From Streptomyces akebiae (lineage in GTDB: Bacteria > Actinomycetota > Actinomycetes > Streptomycetales > Streptomycetaceae), in NCBI RefSeq assembly GCF_019599145.1, contig NZ_CP080647.1:7502001-7566000 (forward strand): 64,000 bases of DNA, read 5' to 3'. A program made the position numbers and the translations under genes. Shown here piece after piece: positions 40,280 to 48,111 of the stretch (positions within the stretch are counted from its first letter, which is position 1; the number at the start of each line of letters is the position of its first letter). Under the pieces are notes generated by a model. It had not been told where the DNA came from and ran no database searches. It was given only the letters and a program-made list of their open reading frames with translations.

Positions 40280-40987
40280 TCATCCCACCTTCTCGATCAG
40301 CGCACGGCGGATCAGGAACTTGCCGGGTTCCCGGACCTGTTCGAAGGCGGAGTTGTTCAACAGGACACAGCTGCCGGAGACGGAGGTGACCTCCACGGTG
40401 GTGGACTTGTTGTTGTCCAGGTTGGTCACCCGCAGCTTCGTCCCCGCCGGGAACTCGTTGCTGGACGCCGCCGGGGCGCCGCCCTCGCCGGAGAGGGTGA
40501 CGGTGGAGCCGTTGCAGACCTGCTCGCCGGCCCCGGCGTTCCCCGTGTTCCCGCCGGCCGCGTCTCCGGCGCCACCCGCGTTCCCCGCGGCCTCGTCGCC
40601 CTGGGGGTCCTGAGCCGACCCCCCGGTCTCCGTGGCCGGCGCGGACGGCTGCGCGGGTTGTGCCGGCGGTGCGGCCTGGGAGCCCTGAGCCGACTCCCCG
40701 ACCACGCAGTCCGACGCCTTCTGCTGGACCTTGATCTGTGCGATGACCGCCTCGCGGTTGGCGATCCGGGCCGCCGACTGGGCGTCGGGCTTCGCCCGCT
40801 GGTCCGCGATGAACCGCTCGTTGTTGCCGAGCGCGGTGGCCAGACCCTGACAGACACTGGAATCCGCCGCGGTCTGCGCCGCGTTCGACGTGGCCGCCAT
40901 GGCGAAGGCCCCGCCTCCCGCCACCGCCGCCGCGGTCACGAACAGCGCGACCTTCTTCTTCGTGCCGAGCGTTCTCCTACGCGACAT
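40280..40987 (-). CDS. Secreted protein with Ala/Gly/Pro linker and C-terminal RlpA-like barrel
   Basis: 235 residues. The signal region is VALFVTAAAVAGGGAFAMAA. Residues 40-95 form a helical segment with two Cys (SSVCQGLATALGNNERFIAD and KASDCVVGES) that parallels the helical region of the DUF1996 protein. A Gln/Ala/Pro/Gly-rich linker spans 97-155. The C-terminus (VCNGSTVTLSGEGG, FPAGTKLRVTNLDNNKSTTV, LLNNSAFEQVREPGKFLIRR) resembles a short double-psi beta-barrel of the RlpA type, where xTNLxNxxSTxVxV is the hallmark. A cell-wall-associated role is likely but unproven. Confidence 0.75.
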   Translation of the reverse strand: MSRRRTLGTKKKVALFVTAAAVAGGGAFAMAATSNAAQTAADSSVCQGLATALGNNERFIADQRAKPDAQSAARIANREAVIAQIKVQQKASDCVVGESAQGSQAAPPAQPAQPSAPATETGGSAQDPQGDEAAGNAGGAGDAAGGNTGNAGAGEQVCNGSTVTLSGEGGAPAASSNEFPAGTKLRVTNLDNNKSTTVEVTSVSGSCVLLNNSAFEQVREPGKFLIRRALIEKVG

Positions 40988-41186
40988 GCGCGCCTCCTGT
41001 TCCCGGTGGACCCTCGCCGGGCCACCGGATCGGACGAGTACGCCGCTATGTACGAGATCCCGAACGAAGCTACTCAGCGGTCACAGCGAACTCTCAAGTA
41101 ACGCACGTCACATCGCAGTCGAAGCCCGGCCGTGCCGGCCGTCCTCGGTGCACCCGAACCGCCCCACGGCCGCGCTCGCCCGTCCG

Positions 41187-41546
41187 CTACCTGGAGAGGG
41201 CGTCCCGCACCGCCTCGTCCGTGCGGGCCACCAGCGCGGTGCCGTCGTCCGCGGTGATGATCGGCCGCTGGATGAGCTTCGGGTGCTCGGCGAGCGCCTT
41301 GACCCACCGGTCGCGCGTACCGGCGTCCCGGGCCCACTCCTTGAGGCCGAGTTCCTTGGCGGCGGCCTCCTGGGTGCGGGTGATGTCCCAGGGTTCGAGC
41401 CCGAGCCGCTCCAGTACGGCACGGATCTCGTCCTCGGTCGGGACGTCCTCCAGATAGCGGCGGACGGTGTAGTCGGCGCCCTCGGCGTCGAGCAGGCTGA
41501 TCGCGCTGCGGCACTTGGAACAGGCCGGATTGATCCAGATCTCCAT
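41187..41546 (-). CDS. ArsC/Spx-family (arsenate reductase-like) protein
   Basis: 119 residues beginning MEIWINPACSKCRSAISLLD: thioredoxin-like fold with C9-x-x-C12. The ArsC family usually has one catalytic Cys here and uses glutaredoxin. TEDEIRAVLERLG and LIQRPIITADDGTALVARTD are standard, the latter holding the oxyanion Arg. The longer upstream frame is rejected because homologues start at MEIWxNPxC. Arsenate reduction is not certain, since many such actinobacterial proteins act as thiol oxidoreductases. It has no ars operon around it. Confidence 0.88.
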   Translation of the reverse strand: MEIWINPACSKCRSAISLLDAEGADYTVRRYLEDVPTEDEIRAVLERLGLEPWDITRTQEAAAKELGLKEWARDAGTRDRWVKALAEHPKLIQRPIITADDGTALVARTDEAVRDALSR

Positions 41547-41722
41547 GGCGTTCACCGTAGCCAACCGGACCCCGGAAACCCGTGTTCCACCCCTGTCACA
41601 GGACCCGTCAGATCCCTTCTGGCCAGGGGCGATTGTCAGTGGTGGGTAGTAAAATAGAAGCAGTGTTCGAGGGTTGCCGACGGGGGATTCCGGCGGCGCC
41701 CAGACCGCGACAGGAGGATGTC

Positions 41723-42037
41723 TTGCCCGCTGCCGCACTGAAGTCGAAGCCGCTGCCCACCCAGTCCACCGTCCAGCACCCCGTCCTGCTCGACCTGCCC
41801 TACGCGCCGGTGGTGAAGCACACGCTGCCGCCGGGCCGTCCGCGCGAGTGGTACGTCACCCACAACCGGCGCCTGAAGGCCATGCGCCTCGCGATCGCCC
41901 TGCTCGACTCCGGCGTCTACATGCCGAACCAGGCGCGCAACGAGACGATCCGGAGCACGGCGGAGGTCATCGGGGTGCACCCGCCGTCGGACACCACGTG
42001 CCACATGGTGCGGGCGCTGATGCGCTACAGCCGCTGA
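41723..42037 (+). CDS. Conserved hypothetical protein, 104 residues
   Basis: TTG start preceded by AGGAGG at 41712-41717. A competing ATG at 41718 runs into a stop after seven codons. The protein (PAALKSKPLPTQSTVQHPVL, then DLPYAPVVKHTLPPGRPREW) is basic, soluble and has a central RLKAMRLAIALLDSGVYMPN segment and the end SDTTCHMVRALMRYS. I do not recognise a family with a known role; it looks like a Streptomyces core protein. A strong hairpin follows at 42087, so it is probably monocistronic. Confidence 0.75.
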   Translation: MPAAALKSKPLPTQSTVQHPVLLDLPYAPVVKHTLPPGRPREWYVTHNRRLKAMRLAIALLDSGVYMPNQARNETIRSTAEVIGVHPPSDTTCHMVRALMRYSR

Positions 42038-42086
42038 CGCGGTGGGGCGGCTGACGCGGTACGACCGCTGACGCCGCCCGGAAAAG

Positions 42087-42125
42087 GGGCGATCTCCGGC
42101 CGCCAGGGTTGGCCGGAGATCGCCC
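42087..42125 (+). terminator. Terminator after the 104-residue protein gene
   Basis: A perfect 15-bp stem (GGGCGATCTCCGGCC / GGCCGGAGATCGCCC) with a nine-base loop, 50 bases after the stop. Confidence 0.85.
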
Positions 42126-42279
42126 TAGCACTGCCCGCCCCGGGTCCATACGATGCGGTCGCCCCTCGGTCTTCACAGGTGTTTCACAGACTGTGTCCGC
42201 ATGGCTGTGTTTCTCGCGGACCGCGGGGTCCTCGCACGTGTTTGTTGACATGTGCATGACTCTGATGGGAGAACCCCCC

Positions 42280-42927
42280 ATGGTTCGTGGTCTCCTCCTG
42301 GGCGGCGCAGTGGCCGCCCTCTTCGCCAGTGCGCTACCCGCGCAGGCCGATTCCCCGTTCGAGGACCCGCCCCCGGACAAGATCGTCATCAAGGTCGCCA
42401 CGGTGAACGGCTCCGGCTGTCCCCAGGGCACGGCCGCGGTCGCCGTCTCACCGGACAACACCGCGTTCACGGTGACCTACAGCGACTACCTCGCCCAGGT
42501 CGGCGGTGGCGCCCCGTCCACCGCGTTCCGCAAGAACTGCCAGCTCAACCTGATCGTCCATGTGCCCGGCGGCTTCACCTACGCCATCGCCAGCGTCGAC
42601 TACCGAGGCTTCGCCTCCCTGCAACGCGGTGCGAGCGGGGTGGAGAAGGCCTCGTACTACTTCCAGGGGTCCCCCGACACGGCCGCCCGGACCCACACGT
42701 TCAACGGCCCGCTGGAGGACAACTGGCAGGCCACGGACGAGACCGACTGGGCCCAACTGGTGTGGGCGCCCTGCGGGGTCGAGCGGAACTTCAACATCAA
42801 CACCGAGCTGCGGGTCAACCGGGGGTCGTCGCCGGCGAGCAGCACGAGCTTCATGACCATGGACTCGACGGACGGTGACATCAGCACGATCTACCACTTG
42901 GCCTGGAAGGAGTGCCCCGAGGAGTGA
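42280..42927 (+). CDS. Secreted DUF4360 protein
   Basis: 215 residues. Signal peptide MVRGLLLGGAVAALFASALP with cleavage near AQA-DS. The mature domain has the DUF4360 pattern: VATVNGSGCPQGTAAVAVSP, then FTVTYSDYLAQVG, RKNCQLNLIVHVPGGFTYAI, FQGSPDTAARTHTFNGP and WAPCGVERNFNINTELRVNR. Conserved Cys pairs probably form disulphides. The function of DUF4360 is unknown. GGGAG lies 9 bases before the ATG; a start five codons upstream is also open. A TTGACA at 42244-42249 may be the -35 element. It ends at a 24-bp tandem repeat block. Confidence 0.88.
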   Translation: MVRGLLLGGAVAALFASALPAQADSPFEDPPPDKIVIKVATVNGSGCPQGTAAVAVSPDNTAFTVTYSDYLAQVGGGAPSTAFRKNCQLNLIVHVPGGFTYAIASVDYRGFASLQRGASGVEKASYYFQGSPDTAARTHTFNGPLEDNWQATDETDWAQLVWAPCGVERNFNINTELRVNRGSSPASSTSFMTMDSTDGDISTIYHLAWKECPEE

Positions 42928-42954
42928 GCCGTGGCGCCGGGTGCCCCACGCTGT

Positions 42955-43049
42955 GCGGGCACCCGGCCCTTCAGGCACGCGGGCACCCGGCCCTTCAGGC
43001 ACGCGGGCACCCGGCCCTTCAGGCATGCGGGGCCCGGCCCTTCAGGGGC
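42955..43049 (+). repeat. 24-bp tandem repeat, about four copies
   Basis: Units starting GCGGGCACCCGGCCCTTCAG at 42955, 42979 and 43003 are identical over 23-24 bases. A fourth, degenerate unit at 43027 merges into the dispersed repeat. The array lies just after the DUF4360 stop and may arise from duplication of a hairpin (GGGCACCC / GGGC pairs). Confidence 0.9.
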
Positions 43050-43069
43050 GCGGGGAACTGCGCGAGCAA
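43044..43069 (+). repeat. Dispersed 3'-end repeat, copy 2 (partial)
   Basis: AGGGGCGCGGGGAACTGCGC followed by GAGCAA. It keeps the core but lacks the GACCAGCCCCC half. It lies 84 bases from the stop of the minus-strand AlkZ-like gene. Confidence 0.75.
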
Positions 43070-43153
43070 CCACGAACCACCCGCAGCCGCCACACACCCC
43101 CCGAACCCCCGACTCATCAGGCGCCCGACCTCATCAGGCCCCGACCTCACCCA

Positions 43154-44344
43154 TCAGGCGCCCGCCACCAACTCCTTCTCCAGGGGCGTCCGGAACCGCG
43201 GTGTGACCCGGGTGTCACCCACCCACCCCTGAAGCCGCGCGGCCTCCGCGCGGATCTTCTCCTCGGCCTCCCGCCCCACCCCTTCCGTGTCCAGCAACCG
43301 CCACACGACCTCCCCGTCCGCCCGCTGGGCCCACCCACCGACCACCCGGCCGTTCCACCACACCGTCGGGCCGATGTTGCCGCTGTAGTCGAAGAGGGCG
43401 GGCCGTATCCCGGGGGCGAGGTACCAGTCGCGTTCGCGCCATCCCATGGCCGTCGGGTCGAGCCCCGGCAGCAGGGCGGCCCAGGGCTCACCGGAGTCGG
43501 GGACCGGGTCCTCGTCCTCGGCGGTCACGAACCCCGTGCCCTCGTCCAGCGTCACGGCCCGCGCTCCGATCGCCGCCAGTGCCCGCCGTACCTCGGTGAC
43601 CCGCCATCCCGTCCACCACTTGAGGTCCGCCTCGGTCGCCGGCCCGCAGGCGGCCAACCACCGGCCCAGCAGGGACGCCTGGGCCTCGGCCACGTCCAGC
43701 TCGGGGTGGGCGGGAGCCACGGCCCAACGGAACTGGCTCGACGTCCAGGAGCCGAGCGGCCGACCCCGTACGACTTTTCCCTCCACGCCCAGCACCTTGA
43801 GCAGCCGGGTCGAGACGGTGTGCGTCCCCTCGTAGCTCTTGCCCGCCGCGTACACGAACCGCTCCCGCAACCTCGGTTCGTCCTCGGCGAGTTCGGATGC
43901 GGTGGCCTGGCCCCGGCGGGCCAGCGCGGCCAGCGCCGACTCCTCGACCTCCTTCAGCCAGGCCGCGTCGGGGGCCCCGGCCGCCGCCATGTCCTTCAGC
44001 AGCGTGGCCCTCTCCCTCGCGGCGACCGTGAGGCCGGTCGAGGCGTGCACCACGGCGGTCAGCTCCGTGGGGAACACGAACACCGTGTGCCGCATGCCGT
44101 GCATCCGGACGAGCGTCCGGTCCGTGTAGAGCGCCCGCTCGGTCTCGCTCACCGTCCGCGTGGCGTCGGCGAGCCGTGCGCCCACGGCCAGAAACACCGT
44201 CGCGGGGTCCGAGCCGTGCAGGGCGACGAGCGCATCGGCCACCTCCTCGGGACCCGCCGACCGCGCCGATCCGGCCAGCCGTTGCCGCAGCCCCAACCGC
44301 ACGCGCCGCTCGCCCGCCCCGACGTACCGCCGCCCGTCACCCAT
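43154..44344 (-). CDS. Winged-helix DNA-binding protein, AlkZ-like
   Basis: 396 residues starting MGDGRRYVGAGERRVRLGLR, with GGAGG before the ATG. It matches the winged-helix HTH_42/AlkZ family: ALVALHGSDPATVFLAVGAR, LVRMHGMRHTVFVFPTELTA, and the tandem winged-helix region with TLDEGTGFVTAEDEDPVPDS. AlkZ of Streptomyces sahachiroi is a glycosylase that opens interstrand crosslinks, using a QxQ motif. I do not see a clear QxQ here (the equivalent LLPGLDPTAMGW region differs), so glycosylase activity is uncertain. It is convergent with DUF4360. Confidence 0.85.
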   Translation of the reverse strand: MGDGRRYVGAGERRVRLGLRQRLAGSARSAGPEEVADALVALHGSDPATVFLAVGARLADATRTVSETERALYTDRTLVRMHGMRHTVFVFPTELTAVVHASTGLTVAARERATLLKDMAAAGAPDAAWLKEVEESALAALARRGQATASELAEDEPRLRERFVYAAGKSYEGTHTVSTRLLKVLGVEGKVVRGRPLGSWTSSQFRWAVAPAHPELDVAEAQASLLGRWLAACGPATEADLKWWTGWRVTEVRRALAAIGARAVTLDEGTGFVTAEDEDPVPDSGEPWAALLPGLDPTAMGWRERDWYLAPGIRPALFDYSGNIGPTVWWNGRVVGGWAQRADGEVVWRLLDTEGVGREAEEKIRAEAARLQGWVGDTRVTPRFRTPLEKELVAGA

Positions 44345-44622
44345 TCCAGCCGCCTCCACCCACACGTCGCGTCCTGCCCGAAAGGCCCCGAAGCCCTGAC
44401 GCTCCCGCCAGCCCGTCACATCCGCGGAGAGCCTCGAACACCACCGAACCCAGCCCTCCGACCCACATCCTCCCGGCCCCCACTGACAATCCCCCGCCCC
44501 GTGACTCACCGCCCTCGGCGCGGCGAACGAGGCGGGAGTGGTGACGGCGACGCCGAGCGGTGTGATGTCGACGCCGGGGCGTGTGACGCCGGTCCGATGA
44601 CGCGGCCTCGCCCCGGCCCTCC

Positions 44623-45558
44623 CTACGCGTACCGCTCCAACACCCCGCCCACATACGCCTCCAGCCGCGCCCCCAGCACGTCCGGCGTCAGATCCGTCCG
44701 CCCCAGCTCCCGCCAGGGCCCCGCCAGCTTCTCCGCCTCGGGCGCGTACGCGAGCGCGTCCAGCAGCAGCCAGTACAGGTGGTCCTGATCCCGCGACAGC
44801 CGGCGCCCACCCCGTGCCTCGTACCGCGCACGGAACCCCGACCCGTACTCGGCCCCGTACAGCAGCGCCACCGCCGTCGAGCAGTGCGCCACATCCAGGT
44901 CGGCGGGCCCCCACGAGGTCTCGACCCAGTCCACGACCCCGCCCACCCGCAGATCACCACTCGCACCCGCCCCCGTGAACAGCACGTTCCCCGGATGGAA
45001 GTCCCGGTGCAGAAAACATCCTTCGTACGCGGGCGCCTCCCGCCGGATCACGTCCACGGCCCGCTCCCACAGCGGACCGCCGGGCGTGGTGGCCCGTTCG
45101 GGCGAGGTCCAGGCCTGGTAGGTGCGAGGCCGTTGCTCCGGTACGACCGCGTGGATCCGGGCGAGCTGCCCGGCGAGCAGCTCCAGCCGCCGCTCCAGGT
45201 CCGCGTCCTCCGAGACCCGCACGGACCCCGGCAGCAGGGACATCAACAACGAGGGGTGGTCGGCGAGTTCGCCCGTCGGGTCGACGGCGTGCAGGAGGGG
45301 TGCGGGAACGTCGTCGTACGGGGCGAGCAGGGTGAGTACGGCGGCCTCGCGGCTCAGCAGGCCCGGCGCGTGCAGTCGGAAGAACGGTTTCACGAACGAG
45401 CGCAGGACGAGATCCGTCCCGTCGTCGAGTCCCAGCCGGCGCATTCGCGACGTCCAACCCCCGTGCAGATCGGCCCAGTCGCGCACCACCCGGCCCGCAG
45501 GGAGCTGCTTGGCGACCCACGCACGCGTCGCCGCCCACTCCTGATCGTCGAATCCCAT
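44623..45558 (-). CDS. Aminoglycoside phosphotransferase (APH)-fold kinase
   Basis: 311 residues. GGWTSRMRRLGLDDGTDLVL is the N-lobe strand. The Brenner motif HRDFHPGNVLF near residue 194 holds the catalytic Asp and Asn, and VGGVVDWVETSWGPADLDVA holds the metal-binding Asp. MSLLPGSVRV is the hinge. Full length for the APH/choline-kinase-like group. Substrate is unknown; many environmental members are not resistance determinants. The ATG at 45558 fits homologues, while the longer frame has no ribosome site. A 278-base spacer separates it from the AlkZ-like gene and shows no gene. Confidence 0.87.
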   Translation of the reverse strand: MGFDDQEWAATRAWVAKQLPAGRVVRDWADLHGGWTSRMRRLGLDDGTDLVLRSFVKPFFRLHAPGLLSREAAVLTLLAPYDDVPAPLLHAVDPTGELADHPSLLMSLLPGSVRVSEDADLERRLELLAGQLARIHAVVPEQRPRTYQAWTSPERATTPGGPLWERAVDVIRREAPAYEGCFLHRDFHPGNVLFTGAGASGDLRVGGVVDWVETSWGPADLDVAHCSTAVALLYGAEYGSGFRARYEARGGRRLSRDQDHLYWLLLDALAYAPEAEKLAGPWRELGRTDLTPDVLGARLEAYVGGVLERYA

Positions 45559-45752
45559 GGAGCCAGCATCCCCGACAAGAGGCCGACGCCACCGATAAAT
45601 GGGATGCCCCCGCACCCGTCGCACGAGCATCCTGGAAACGCGGAGCGAAGGCCCCCGGAACACCGGGCCCGTGCACGACGGGCACCACTTTCCGGCCCCG
45701 GGGCTACTCTTCCGCACAGTCATCACCACGCCACGCCCCGAGGAGTCCCGTC

Positions 45753-46046
45753 ATGGGCACCTTGATCCTTTCGGCGACCGCGGTTCTGGTCGTCATGGGT
45801 TTCTCCCACCACATCCTCTGGCTGGCCGCAGTCGCCCTGCTCTACCTGTACGTCCGCTACGGCCGCACGGGGGGAGGCTCGGCGGCGTCCTCGTCGGGTT
45901 CCCCGGCGGGTGGCGGCCCGGCCCAGCCCGCCTCCTACCGCGCGTACCGCGACCGCCGTGACCAGCAGGCGAAGTGGGAGCGCCGCTACCGCCGTGAACG
46001 GCCTTTCGAGACCCGTCGGCAGGAGCGGAACAAGAGCAACAAGTAA
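45753..46046 (+). CDS. Small single-helix membrane protein
   Basis: 97 residues. The N-terminal hydrophobic part LILSATAVLVVMGFSHHILW continues LAAVALLYLYVRYGR and could form one long or two short helices. A Gly/Ser/Ala linker is followed by a very basic tail (YRAYRDRRDQQAKWERRYRR) that ends RRQERNKSNK. GAGGAG lies 7 bases before the ATG. The family is unnamed to me. It converges on pspAB with 19 bases between the stops. Confidence 0.75.
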   Translation: MGTLILSATAVLVVMGFSHHILWLAAVALLYLYVRYGRTGGGSAASSSGSPAGGGPAQPASYRAYRDRRDQQAKWERRYRRERPFETRRQERNKSNK

Positions 46047-46065
46047 CGGCGCCCCGGGGCCGCGG

Positions 46066-46701
46066 TCACACCCCCGGGGCACCCCGGATCGGGAACCACC
46101 GGCTCAGCTCGGGCTCGACGCGCAGCCCGTCCCCGAGCACGGCCCGCACCCGCAGCTCCAGCGCGTTGTCCCGCCGCTGCCCGTCACCCGGCAGCGGCGC
46201 GAACGGATAGAACGTCCCGCGCTTGTAGAGATAGACGATCCCCAGCCGCGCACCGACACGGTCCCCCTCACCGGCGCCCCCGCCCCAACCTCCGCTCCCG
46301 CCCTCGCCCTCACGTCGGAACCCGACGACCGAGCACAGCAGTTGAGGTCCGAACCCGCCGCCCTCCAGGGCGCTGTTGACCGCGTGCAGATCGCTCACCA
46401 GCGCGGGCAGGTCCCGCGGATCCCGCCGGGAGACCAGCCACGAGTAGCCGTACTCGTCCCGCTCGATCCCGACCGGCGGCCCGGTCCGCCCCGCGTCCGC
46501 GTCGAGCAGGGCCCGTACCTCCCGGCGTACGCCGTCGAAGGCCGCGCCCTCGACCGTCGCGAAACACACCGCGCCCGTGCCGGTCGGAGTGAGGGAGGCG
46601 GCCGCCTCCAGCGCGACGGCGGCCGAGGGGAGGGCGAAGAGCCGGTCGAGGTCGGGCGCGACCGGCTTCGTACGGCCCAGGAGGATGTCCAGCAGCCCCA
46701 T
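46066..46701 (-). CDS. pspAB: PspA-associated protein PspAB
   Basis: 211 residues starting MGLLDILLGRTKPVAPDLDR, the usual PspAB opening, with GYSWLVSRRDPRDLPALVSD and LHAVNSALEGGGFGPQLLCS. The C-terminal RLGIVYLYKRGTFYPFAPLP and LGDGLRVEPELSRWFPI complete the family. PspAB is linked to PspA-type membrane-stress systems in actinobacteria and is usually next to htpX, as here: it starts 7 bases after htpX ends, so the two are an operon. Its biochemical role is not known. A Gly/Glu-rich insertion (GEGGSGGWGGGAGEG) lies mid-protein. Confidence 0.93.
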   Translation of the reverse strand: MGLLDILLGRTKPVAPDLDRLFALPSAAVALEAAASLTPTGTGAVCFATVEGAAFDGVRREVRALLDADAGRTGPPVGIERDEYGYSWLVSRRDPRDLPALVSDLHAVNSALEGGGFGPQLLCSVVGFRREGEGGSGGWGGGAGEGDRVGARLGIVYLYKRGTFYPFAPLPGDGQRRDNALELRVRAVLGDGLRVEPELSRWFPIRGAPGV

Positions 46702-46707
46702 GCCCGC

Positions 46708-47628
46708 TCAGCCCGCCTTCCCCGGCTCCACGGACCCACCGGAACGTCCCGGGCCGTCGGAGCTCCCCGACCCCTCGGAGCTCCCCGGCGCGGCAGCCGC
46801 ATCCAGCTCCCCCGAGATGCGGGCCAGTTGGTCGAGCCGCTGTTCCAGTGGCGGGTGGGTGGCGAAGAAGCGGGCCAGATGGGGGTGGTCGCCGAGCGCG
46901 GGGGTGAAGTAGAAGGCGTTGACGGCCTGCGAGGTGCGCAGGTCCCGGGTGGGGATGCGCGCGATGTCACCGGTGACCTTGGTGAGCGCGGACGCGAGCG
47001 CCGAGGGCCGCCCGGTGAGCAGGGCACCCGCCCGGTCGGCGGCGGAGACGCCCATGATCACACTGAACACGACGGCGGTGTTCTGGTCCCGCCGCCCGCC
47101 GAACATGTGCGAGTAGAACGCGGCCCGGACGACGAGCCCGGCGATCACCCCGGGGAACGAGGCGACCGTCATCACGGCGACATCGCGGTGCGCCACATGC
47201 GACAGCTCGTGCGCGAGCACACCCTCCAGCTCGTCCGGCTCCAGCCGCCGCAGCAGACCGGTCGTCACGCACACCACGGCGTGATCGGCGTTCCGCCCGG
47301 TCGCGAACGCGTTCGGCATCTCCATGTCGGCCACCGCGACCCGCGGCTTCGGCACGTCCGCCACCGCGCACAGCCGGTCCACCACCCCGTGCAGCAGCGG
47401 ATACTCCTCCGGCTCCACGATCCGCCCGCGCATCGCGCACAGGGCGACCCGGTCGGAGTACCAGTACTGCGCCCCCAGCAGTCCCGCGGCGATCACCACG
47501 ACCAGCACCCAGGACCTCAGCAGTGCGATCAGCACGGCCACGAACACGACATACAGCAACCCGAGCAGGAACAACGTGACCGTCATCCGCACGGCCGGCC
47601 GAGGATCACTCCGGAACCGCTCAGACAT
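46708..47628 (-). CDS. htpX: HtpX-type membrane zinc metalloprotease
   Basis: 306 residues. Two N-terminal helices (TVTLFLLGLLYVVFVAVLIA and SWVLVVVIAAGLLGAQYWYS). The zinc motif HELSH is at 140-144 (LEGVLAHELSHVAHRD), a further membrane segment near 150-190, and the downstream zinc ligand region near residue 200. The C-terminus has the HtpX HPPLEQRLDQLARI motif. The tail is Ser/Gly-rich. HtpX degrades misfolded membrane proteins during envelope stress, and pairing with pspAB fits that. The ATG at 47628 is used because homologues start MSERFRSDxR; the longer frame is rejected. Confidence 0.95.
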   Translation of the reverse strand: MSERFRSDPRPAVRMTVTLFLLGLLYVVFVAVLIALLRSWVLVVVIAAGLLGAQYWYSDRVALCAMRGRIVEPEEYPLLHGVVDRLCAVADVPKPRVAVADMEMPNAFATGRNADHAVVCVTTGLLRRLEPDELEGVLAHELSHVAHRDVAVMTVASFPGVIAGLVVRAAFYSHMFGGRRDQNTAVVFSVIMGVSAADRAGALLTGRPSALASALTKVTGDIARIPTRDLRTSQAVNAFYFTPALGDHPHLARFFATHPPLEQRLDQLARISGELDAAAAPGSSEGSGSSDGPGRSGGSVEPGKAG

Positions 47629-47736
47629 CCGTACCACCCCACGCTCAGGCAGCAGCTCGTCCCGATTCCCTTGTGCGCCCGGGTATCCCCATGAAGGGGT
47701 CACGCGGTCGTGATCGCCGCCCAGCAGGGCAAAGGC

Positions 47737-47994
47737 TCAGTACGACGACCGATAGTTGATGTACCCGATCAGCGCGATCAGCCCCGCCACGCACCCGAAC
47801 ACGATCACGGTCGACACCCAGGACGACCGGCGCGGCACCCTCGGCCCCGGAGCGGCGCGGAAGGGTTGTGGCGCGGGTGGGTTCTCCTTCCAGCGGGCCG
47901 CGAGCATCCGGGCCCGGGCGGAGGGCTCCTTGTGCTCGGCGTCGTCCGCCCACTTGATGTCGAACTCCCGCTCGTCGTCGTCCTGTTCGGGCAT
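47737..47994 (-). CDS. Small tail-anchored membrane protein
   Basis: 85 residues. Acidic N-terminus MPEQDDDEREFDIKWADDAE, a Pro-rich middle (KENPPAPQPFRAAPGPRV), and a single C-terminal helix WVSTVIVFGCVAGLIALIGY ending INYRSSY. That suits an anchored protein with a cytoplasmic head. It lies between glnI and htpX on the same strand. GGGGAGACGCGGGG before the ATG may be the ribosome site. No function known to me. Confidence 0.75.
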   Translation of the reverse strand: MPEQDDDEREFDIKWADDAEHKEPSARARMLAARWKENPPAPQPFRAAPGPRVPRRSSWVSTVIVFGCVAGLIALIGYINYRSSY

Positions 47995-48048
47995 CCCCGC
48001 GTCTCCCCGTCGTCTCTCTCGAACAGTCGTGCCAGAACCATACGACGA

Positions 48049-48080
48049 CGCCCCCGTCCCGAGAAACGGGAACGGGGGCG
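48049..48080 (-). terminator. Terminator after glnI
   Basis: CGCCCCCGT-CCCG pairs with CGGG-AACGGGGGCG (9 + 4 bp with a bulge, five-base loop), 32 bases past the glnI stop. Confidence 0.8.
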
Positions 48081-48111
48081 CCGCCGTGGAGGCGTACGGA
48101 CTACGCGTCGA

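Noticed and set aside
38021..41101. A long plus-strand frame crossing DUF6891, glnII and the RlpA-like gene
   Set aside because: It overlaps three well-supported minus-strand genes and has shadow-type Ser/Arg/Val-rich sequence.
41187..41546. Arsenic-resistance operon
   Set aside because: Only a single ArsC/Spx-like gene is present with no arsB, arsR or acr3 nearby.
42955..43049. Tandem repeat considered as a CRISPR array
   Set aside because: Units are contiguous without spacers and no cas genes are present.
44623..45558. Aminoglycoside-resistance gene
   Set aside because: The APH fold is clear, but the substrate cannot be read from sequence and the setting is a core region, so no resistance role is claimed.
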